From assembly GCF_029590555.1 (NCBI RefSeq), contig NZ_CP081002.1:926501-990500 (forward strand): DNA of 64,000 bases, written 5' to 3'. The notes under the pieces are model-generated. The model saw only the letters and a program-made list of their open reading frames with translations, made no database searches and was not told where the DNA came from. This DNA is from Sphingobium sp. V4 (GTDB lineage Bacteria > Pseudomonadota > Alphaproteobacteria > Sphingomonadales > Sphingomonadaceae). The position numbers were made by a program, and so were the translations under genes. Numbering within the stretch: the stretch's first letter is position 1; each line of letters opens with the position of its first letter. Positions 59,666 to 64,000 of the stretch are shown one piece after another.

Positions 59666-61100
59666 CGCGCCGTTGATCCTTGCTGGCATGGAGGGGCAAC
59701 GCCGGGTGATTACCGCGGCGAACGCCGCCGCGCGCATGATCGGTCTGCACATCGGCATGGCGGTGACGCAGGCCCAGGCGCTGGTGCCCGATCTCCTCAT
59801 CATGGACGCCGAGGAGCAGGCGGACCGGGAAGGCCTGGAGCGTCTCGCTGTCTGGTCACTCCGCCGCTACGCGCCGATCATCGCGGTCGATCCGCCCGAT
59901 GGGCTGATGCTCGATATCACCGGCGCGGCCTATGCCCATGGTGGCGTCTTGGGCCTGCTCAAGGACATGGCGCAGCGGCTGGCCGAGGTGGAAACCGCCG
60001 GGCGGGCGGTCTGCGCGCCGGCCTATGGCGCTGCGCATGCGCTGGCCCGCTATGGCGCGGATCCGCTGCGGGTGATCGATCCGCTGGACCTCGAGGAGGC
60101 CATTGCCGATCTGCCGCTGGCCGCGCTCCGGCTCGACCAGGCCATCGTCAGCGCGTTAAGCAAATTGGGTCTGGAGACGATCGCTGACCTGGAGGCCATG
60201 CCGCGCGCCTCGCTGGCACTGCGCTTCGGTTCGATGCCGGGGCTGCGGCTCGATCAGGCCTATGGTCGTGTGGCCGAGCCTTTCGAGCTGGTCGCCGCGC
60301 CACAAACGATCGAGGTTGAGCGCCGCTTTGCCGAACCCATCGGCGCACCCGAGACCCTTGCCGGCTATACGCACAAGCTGGTCGAGGGCCTGTGCCAACA
60401 ACTCGAGGAAGCGGGCGTTGGCGCGCGCCGGCTGGATTTGCGCTTCCACCGGGTCGACAACCGGATCGAGGCGATCCGGGCGGGGCTCGCCAAGCCAAGC
60501 CGGGACAGGAAGCAAATGGGACGGCTGCTGTGCGATCGGATCGAGACGATCAATCCGGGCTTTGGTGTCGAGAAAATGCTGCTCTCCGCGCCCCTGGTCG
60601 AGCCGCTCGGGCTGCGCACCATCTCACATCTGGGCGAAACGACGATGCCTGATGTCGCGGCGCTCGTCGACATATTGGGGAACAGGGTGGGAGAGGAGCG
60701 GCTCTTTCGGGTTGCTGCGCGCGAGAGCGATATTCCCGAGCGCTCGGTCACCCGTATTCCGCCCATGGCCGATCCGACCTTGCTGCGCTGGCCCGAACGC
60801 TGGCCGCGCCCGGCCCGGCTGTTCCGGCGGCCCGAGCCGATCGACACCATGGCGCTTCTGCCTGATCATCCGCCGGTTCATTTCGTCTGGCGCGGCATGC
60901 GCCGGAAGGTGAAGCGGGCAGACGGGCCAGAGCGCATCTATGGCGAATGGCATGTGAGCGATGAGGAGTGGCTGAGCGTCCGCGACTATTTCCTTGTCGA
61001 GGATGAAACGGGCGCGCGGTACTGGGTGTTCCGTCAGGGCGATGGCATGGACAGCGCCACCGGCGGGCAGGGCTGGTTCCTGCATGGGCTGTTCGCTTGA
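59580..61100 (+). CDS. imuB: ImuB, Y-family polymerase-like mutasome subunit
   Basis: 506 residues from ATG 59580. VVSLFLPTWPTDRLRRRLG opens the palm-like domain. Y-family catalytic acids are absent as in other ImuB proteins: MLDITGAAYAHGG replaces the metal-binding pair. There is a helix-hairpin-helix-like LSKLGLETIADLEAMPRASL and a long C-terminal tail with a conserved RDYFLVEDETGARYWVFRQG (DUF6504 type). ImuB bridges DnaE2 and the beta clamp. No dnaE2 follows within the window, so the polymerase must be elsewhere. Confidence 0.93.
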   Translation: MRQVVSLFLPTWPTDRLRRRLGRSAPPPDAPLILAGMEGQRRVITAANAAARMIGLHIGMAVTQAQALVPDLLIMDAEEQADREGLERLAVWSLRRYAPIIAVDPPDGLMLDITGAAYAHGGVLGLLKDMAQRLAEVETAGRAVCAPAYGAAHALARYGADPLRVIDPLDLEEAIADLPLAALRLDQAIVSALSKLGLETIADLEAMPRASLALRFGSMPGLRLDQAYGRVAEPFELVAAPQTIEVERRFAEPIGAPETLAGYTHKLVEGLCQQLEEAGVGARRLDLRFHRVDNRIEAIRAGLAKPSRDRKQMGRLLCDRIETINPGFGVEKMLLSAPLVEPLGLRTISHLGETTMPDVAALVDILGNRVGEERLFRVAARESDIPERSVTRIPPMADPTLLRWPERWPRPARLFRRPEPIDTMALLPDHPPVHFVWRGMRRKVKRADGPERIYGEWHVSDEEWLSVRDYFLVEDETGARYWVFRQGDGMDSATGGQGWFLHGLFA

Positions 61101-61106
61101 CAGCGA

Positions 61107-61139
61107 ATGGCGGCGGCGCCCGTGGGCACCGCCGCCATG
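61107..61139. terminator. Bidirectional hairpin between imuB and the 61161 gene
   Basis: ATGGCGGCGG and CCGCCGCCAT form a perfect 10-bp stem around a 12-nt loop, between convergent genes. There is no strong T run on either side. Confidence 0.6.
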
Positions 61140-61160
61140 ATGAGACCTGTCGTCTTTGGG

Positions 61161-61493
61161 TCAGCAGTTGGAGTTGCGGTCGATGGCGCGACCGGCAAGC
61201 GCGCCAGCGCCAGCACCGATGATCGTACCGGGCGCGCGGTCACCGCGCGTGTCGATCGCCCGGCCCAGAAGCGCGCCGGCAACGCCGCCCAGCAGCAGGC
61301 CGGTCGTGCCACCCGACTTGCGGCAGCGATAGCCGCGATCGTCGCGATAGCCCCGATAGTCGACATAGCGTGCGTGTTCGCCGCCGCGATACCAGCCGCG
61401 GTCATGATCGCGAGCGAACGAGGTGGCTGGCGCAACGGCCGTGAGCGTCGCAGCGGCAGCAGCAAGGGCGAGCATGGATTTGCTTATGGTCAT
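61161..61493 (-). CDS. Exported glycine-zipper 2TM domain protein
   Basis: 110 residues with GAGGAG upstream. A signal peptide (MLALAAAAATLTAVAPATSFA) precedes a basic aromatic stretch (HDRGWYRGGEHARYVDYRGY). The glycine zipper GGTTGLLLGGVAGALLGRAI and GTIIGAGAGALAGRAI follows (Rick_17kDa-type). Envelope protein of unknown function, common in sphingomonads. Confidence 0.85.
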   Translation of the reverse strand: MTISKSMLALAAAAATLTAVAPATSFARDHDRGWYRGGEHARYVDYRGYRDDRGYRCRKSGGTTGLLLGGVAGALLGRAIDTRGDRAPGTIIGAGAGALAGRAIDRNSNC

Positions 61494-61614
61494 CTTTGAT
61501 CTCCTCGACCTGTGTTTTCCTTAAAGAGCCTTATGCCATGATTCGCTTGGCGCGATGCTGAACCGCTTTGTTATCAACGGTTAAGCCGAAAGCGGGCTGG
61601 CCGGCCTTTTGAAT

Positions 61615-61629
61615 GTTCCTGTTATGTTC
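61615..61629 (+). promoter_or_regulatory. LexA (SOS) box upstream of the 61664 gene
   Basis: GTTC-N7-GTTC (61615-61618 and 61626-61629), 34 bp before the ATG of a small gene. Same operator class as at 58856. Confidence 0.85.
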
Positions 61630-61663
61630 TAATATGGGTGCGACTCGAGGAGGATCGCTTCCC

Positions 61664-61954
61664 ATGCAAACCGCACTCCAGACCCCAGCCTCTATCCGCT
61701 CCCATGCGCCCGACGTGCTGCTCGAATTTGGCGAGGGCCAATGGTTCGTGGCGGTCCGTATAGGCGGCCCTCAGCCCTGCTTCACCCAGGCGAGACAAGA
61801 GCCCGGCTTTGGCTCGCATGAGCAGGCGGTCACCGCTGCGCTCGCCCATGCGCAGGCTCACGGTCTCAGCGTTCCGAGCCGCGAGGAGATGATCGACGAT
61901 GTCCTCGAGACGCTGCGCTGGTTTGAAGCGGACAAGATGGGATTTGCGGCATGA
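61664..61954 (+). CDS. Putative SOS-regulated small protein
   Basis: 96 residues from ATG 61664 (GAGGAGG about 10 nt upstream). SHAPDVLLEFGEGQWFVAVR is followed by a helical C-terminus (VTAALAHAQAHGLSVPSREE and MIDDVLETLRWFEADKMGF). No named domain recognised. The LexA box directly upstream makes it a member of the SOS regulon. Its stop overlaps the next ATG (ATGA), so it leads an operon of small genes. Confidence 0.78.
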   Translation: MQTALQTPASIRSHAPDVLLEFGEGQWFVAVRIGGPQPCFTQARQEPGFGSHEQAVTAALAHAQAHGLSVPSREEMIDDVLETLRWFEADKMGFAA

Positions 61955-62127
61955 GTGGCTACTATGATCGCCACGCCGATGACGGCGACCCCATGGTTCG
62001 CGGGAGGGCGGGCGGGTCGCTTGCCACAGGAGAGATCGCGCATCGCCGGGACGAGAACGCCGTCATGATCGGCGCCCTTGTCCGCGCGAAATTGCAGCAA
62101 TTGGCATGGTCGGATGCAAGGCAGTGA
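61951..62127 (+). CDS. 58-residue small protein of the SOS-linked operon
   Basis: ATG 61951 overlaps the previous stop by ATGA. Product begins MSGYYDRHADDGDPMVRGRA and ends LVRAKLQQLAWSDARQ: a charged N-terminus and a single C-terminal amphipathic helix. No family recognised. Coupled translation supports it. Confidence 0.6.
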   Translation: MSGYYDRHADDGDPMVRGRAGGSLATGEIAHRRDENAVMIGALVRAKLQQLAWSDARQ

Positions 62128-62452
62128 CGTCAACGCCCATGACGATGACCGGCGGCATGCGACGAGAATATTTGAGGCCGCAACATGGGGCTATGCCGTC
62201 AAGGTAACCTGCCGGTGCCGCCGGACTTGCACCTTCGAGGCCCATGGGCTTTGGTGGCGGTTCAAGCGCAAGGGCTGGAGCGATGATTTCCGCGACGCGG
62301 TGCGCTGCCTCTATTGCAGGAGCTGCACGGAGCGGACCGGCCGCAAGGTTCGACCCACGTTGATGGAAACGACGAACGAGCCGCCGCACATCCGCCTGCC
62401 CCTGCCGGACGAGCGGGAATGGAAACGGGCGGTGAGCCGCAACCGGGGATAG
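62114..62452 (+). CDS. Small Cys-rich (zinc-ribbon-like) protein
   Basis: 112 residues from ATG 62114, overlapping the previous gene by 14 bp. Two cysteine clusters, VTCRCRRTCTFEA and VRCLYCRSCTERTG, flank the basic WWRFKRKGWSDDF, suggesting a treble-clef or zinc-ribbon nucleic-acid-binding fold. It is the third gene behind the LexA box at 61615. Function unknown. Confidence 0.65.
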   Translation: MQGSDVNAHDDDRRHATRIFEAATWGYAVKVTCRCRRTCTFEAHGLWWRFKRKGWSDDFRDAVRCLYCRSCTERTGRKVRPTLMETTNEPPHIRLPLPDEREWKRAVSRNRG

Positions 62453-62527
62453 CCTGTCGCCCGGTCTTGGCCGCTGAAAGCTTTGCTTTATTGCACCAGC
62501 GTCGCTCCGCCGTCATAGGCCGGGCAT

Positions 62528-62701
62528 ATGGACGAGACTATGAACGCAGTGATTTTATGGGTGATCAAGCGCGCGCCGCAATGGCTGCGGCACGATCTCG
62601 ATTCCAAGGATGCCGCCGCGCGTGGACGCGCCGAGGAAACATTGGCCGCGATGATCAGTGACGCGCTTGCCAACGGAACCGGCACGGCGGAGAAGGATTG
62701 A
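62528..62701 (+). CDS. DUF6771-like small protein
   Basis: 57 residues, ATG 62528 to TGA 62701. VILWVIKRAPQWLRHDLDSK and DAAARGRAEETLAAMISDAL resemble the DUF6771 pattern (A-P-x-W-x-R ... R-x-x-A-E-x-x-L). Small helical protein of unknown function. Confidence 0.55.
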   Translation: MDETMNAVILWVIKRAPQWLRHDLDSKDAAARGRAEETLAAMISDALANGTGTAEKD

Positions 62702-62729
62702 GGGCAGGCATTCATTGCGGCCCGAGAGG

Positions 62730-63068
62730 ATGCAAGCCGTGGAGATTGTCGTGACTGCGCTTCCTCTCGCTTTTGTCCTGATGTTGATGGGGGCCGCGAC
62801 GGCTGCGGCGGTCGAGCCGCATGAGACATACCATGTCGCCTGCGCGCAGGGTCGGAGCTTCGGCCTGCGGATCGAAGGATGGCAGGCGCATGTGCAATTG
62901 GCGGACAGCGAACTGGTCCTCGCACGCAAGCCTTCATCGCTAGGCCAGCATTTTCGCAGCGGGGACGCGACACTGATCCTCGACGGCGGCTTTGTGGCCT
63001 TCGTTCAGAAGAGCGACTGGGATTGGCAGGATTGCCGTATCGATCCAGCAGTCGGTTCAGAACGGTGA
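62730..63068 (+). CDS. MliC-like lysozyme-inhibitor domain protein
   Basis: 112 residues from ATG 62730 (GTG 62739 is an alternative with better spacing from GAGAGG). A signal sequence (IVVTALPLAFVLMLMGAATA) precedes a small beta-barrel: YHVACAQGRSFGLRIEG, AHVQLADSELVLARK, and a C-terminal QDCRI giving the MliC-type disulfide. Periplasmic inhibitor of C-type lysozyme by family; otherwise unproven. Confidence 0.72.
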   Translation: MQAVEIVVTALPLAFVLMLMGAATAAAVEPHETYHVACAQGRSFGLRIEGWQAHVQLADSELVLARKPSSLGQHFRSGDATLILDGGFVAFVQKSDWDWQDCRIDPAVGSER

Positions 63069-63149
63069 TAATCCATCTTGAATTGCTACGGAAAAGGCAT
63101 AGCTTTGGTTTGTCGCTCTCCCTGGGAGCGGCACCTCCCCGAACCTCGG

Positions 63150-63187
63150 CCCCGCCGTAGAGCTGTGCTCCGGCGGGGATCCTTTTA
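63150..63187 (+). terminator. Rho-independent terminator
   Basis: CCCCGCCG (63150-63157) pairs with CGGCGGGG (63171-63178), followed by ATCCTTTTATTT. It lies 82 bp after the MliC gene and may terminate it or a small RNA from 63069-63150. Confidence 0.75.
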
Positions 63188-63204
63188 TTTGACGAGGTGC
63201 GCCA

Positions 63205-63867
63205 TCACGCTGCTGCTGGTAGCGGCAGCACGGCGGGGAATTCGGCGACATGGCTGCTTCGCGCCTGGATTTTGTCGAGATAGGCAAAGATGCTGATGAC
63301 GGCTTGACCGTCATCCTCAAAATCCCGCCGCTTGGTGGTGAGGACGCCACCTTCGATAAGTGCCTCCAGAGCATCTCGAGCCCGGGCAACGCGGCTTTTG
63401 ACCGTTCCGATCGCGGTGCCCATGATCTGCGCCGCTTCCTCGTAGGAAAGGCCGCCCGCACCAACCAGGATCAGGGCTTCGCGCTGCGGATCGGTAAGCT
63501 GAGCGAGTGCGCGCATCATGTCGCGCAGTTCCACACTCATATCTTGGCCGGCGGGCGCGGCGAGCTTGCGGTCGGCCACCAAATCGTCCCATTCGCCGAT
63601 GAAGCGCTTGCGGCGCATCTGGCTGAAATAATGATTGCGCAGGATCGTGAAGGTCCAGGCCTTGAAGCTGGTGCCGGCGGTGAAGCGGGTACGGGCGGCC
63701 CAGGCTTTGAGCATCGTTTCCTGCACGAGATCATCTGCGGTATCGGGATTGCCGCACAGCCCGCGCGCGAAAGCGCGCAGATGCGGGATGGTCTTGCCGA
63801 GCTTGTCCTTGAAATCCGTGTCCGAGAGAATGGCCGCTGGTGTTTCGACGTTGCTGTGATCCGTCAC
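63205..63867 (-). CDS. EcfG-like general-stress ECF sigma factor
   Basis: 220 residues from GTG 63867. Sigma-2: LRAFARGLCGNPDTADDLVQ and ETMLKAWAARTRF; sigma-4: LTDPQREALILVGAGGLSYE and EAAQIMGTAIGTVKSRVARA, the EcfG (ECF15) pattern. After residue ~175 there is a ~45-residue tail (VISIFAYLDKIQARSSHVAE) not typical of EcfG. An EcfG-type promoter lies upstream (63907-63931), so autoregulation is likely. There is no nepR between it and the window end; a terminator lies at 63956. Confidence 0.85.
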   Translation of the reverse strand: MTDHSNVETPAAILSDTDFKDKLGKTIPHLRAFARGLCGNPDTADDLVQETMLKAWAARTRFTAGTSFKAWTFTILRNHYFSQMRRKRFIGEWDDLVADRKLAAPAGQDMSVELRDMMRALAQLTDPQREALILVGAGGLSYEEAAQIMGTAIGTVKSRVARARDALEALIEGGVLTTKRRDFEDDGQAVISIFAYLDKIQARSSHVAEFPAVLPLPAAA

Positions 63868-63906
63868 GCTGCTCTCTCCGCCTTGCTTATCGTTAACGGG
63901 GATACG

Positions 63907-63931
63907 AACATTTCGGCTCGGTATCGGTTCC
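63907..63931 (-). promoter_or_regulatory. EcfG-type promoter of the sigma gene
   Basis: Minus strand GGAAC (63931-63927), 16 nt, then TGTT (63910-63907); consensus GGAAC-N16-CGTT with one change. Confidence 0.65.
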
Positions 63932-63955
63932 TTCGTAGTCGCCGCCAGAACGAGA

Positions 63956-63990
63956 AGACCCCGTCAGCAGGGGCGCTGGCGGGGTCCTTT
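63956..63990 (+). terminator. Strong hairpin with T-rich tail near the window end
   Basis: ACCCCGTCAGC pairs with GCTGGCGGGGT (one T-G pair) and is followed by CCTTTTCTC on the plus strand. It may end a plus-strand transcript opposite the sigma gene's promoter or, on the minus strand, an upstream gene outside the window. Confidence 0.6.
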
Positions 63991-64000
63991 TCTCATCAAG

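Overview
The window looks like chromosomal or large-replicon DNA of a sphingomonad (Sphingobium/Sphingomonas group, Alphaproteobacteria). The evidence is the high GC content, many TonB-dependent receptor functions, an ImuA/ImuB SOS cassette with GTTC-N7-GTTC (alphaproteobacterial LexA) operators, an EcfG-type sigma factor with GGAAC-N16-CGTT-like promoters, an EL222-like LOV-HTH protein, and several small domains of unknown function that I associate with sphingomonads. No rRNA, tRNA or CRISPR array was seen.

Layout. 1-4470: the end of a TonB-dependent receptor followed by a tightly coupled serine hydrolase / MFS / dipeptide-epimerase operon, probably for peptide uptake and catabolism. 5369-18384: two apparently identical, directly repeated 2520-bp IS91-like elements (each with a tyrosine recombinase and an HUH transposase) enclosing about 8 kb. 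That interval carries a DUF4365 nuclease-like gene and a 2022-residue STAND NTPase with a predicted N-terminal DUF4297/Cap4-like nuclease domain. This is the strongest candidate for a new system: a putative anti-phage (Avs-like) module packaged as a composite mobile unit.

18525-27800: transport and stress genes (MgtC-like, two CDF transporters, an SDR, a flavodoxin, hemerythrin, a YqcI/YcgG plus DUF1989 pair), with a VOC gene and an alpha/beta hydrolase broken by frameshifts. 27778-30251: a DUF6766 gene interrupted by an IS with a 7-bp target duplication. 30349-37610: NAD(P)H-hydrate dehydratase and a histidine phosphatase, a groEL remnant, a LOV-HTH regulator next to a PAS-PAS hybrid histidine kinase, a spermidine-synthase-like methyltransferase and small genes.

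38129-45490: an IS graveyard (IS1182-type with a 4-bp duplication, two IS110/IS1111-type elements, one with an amber codon, and an IS21 end with a 36-bp perfect palindrome) around a HipBA-like module. A degenerate dispersed repeat of about 60 bp recurs at least six times, several times at IS borders.

46038-53281: a complete ferric-siderophore unit (FecI-like sigma, FecR, STN-type receptor, PepSY protein, DUF3649, DUF3325, TonB). 53597-62701: a DNA-repair and SOS region (two SRAP proteins, ExoIII, AlkB, ImuA, ImuB, and small genes behind LexA boxes). The divergent LexA box at 58856-58870 probably drives imuAB to the right and a 54-residue protein-SRAP-AlkB operon to the left. The window ends with an MliC-like protein and an EcfG-like sigma factor.
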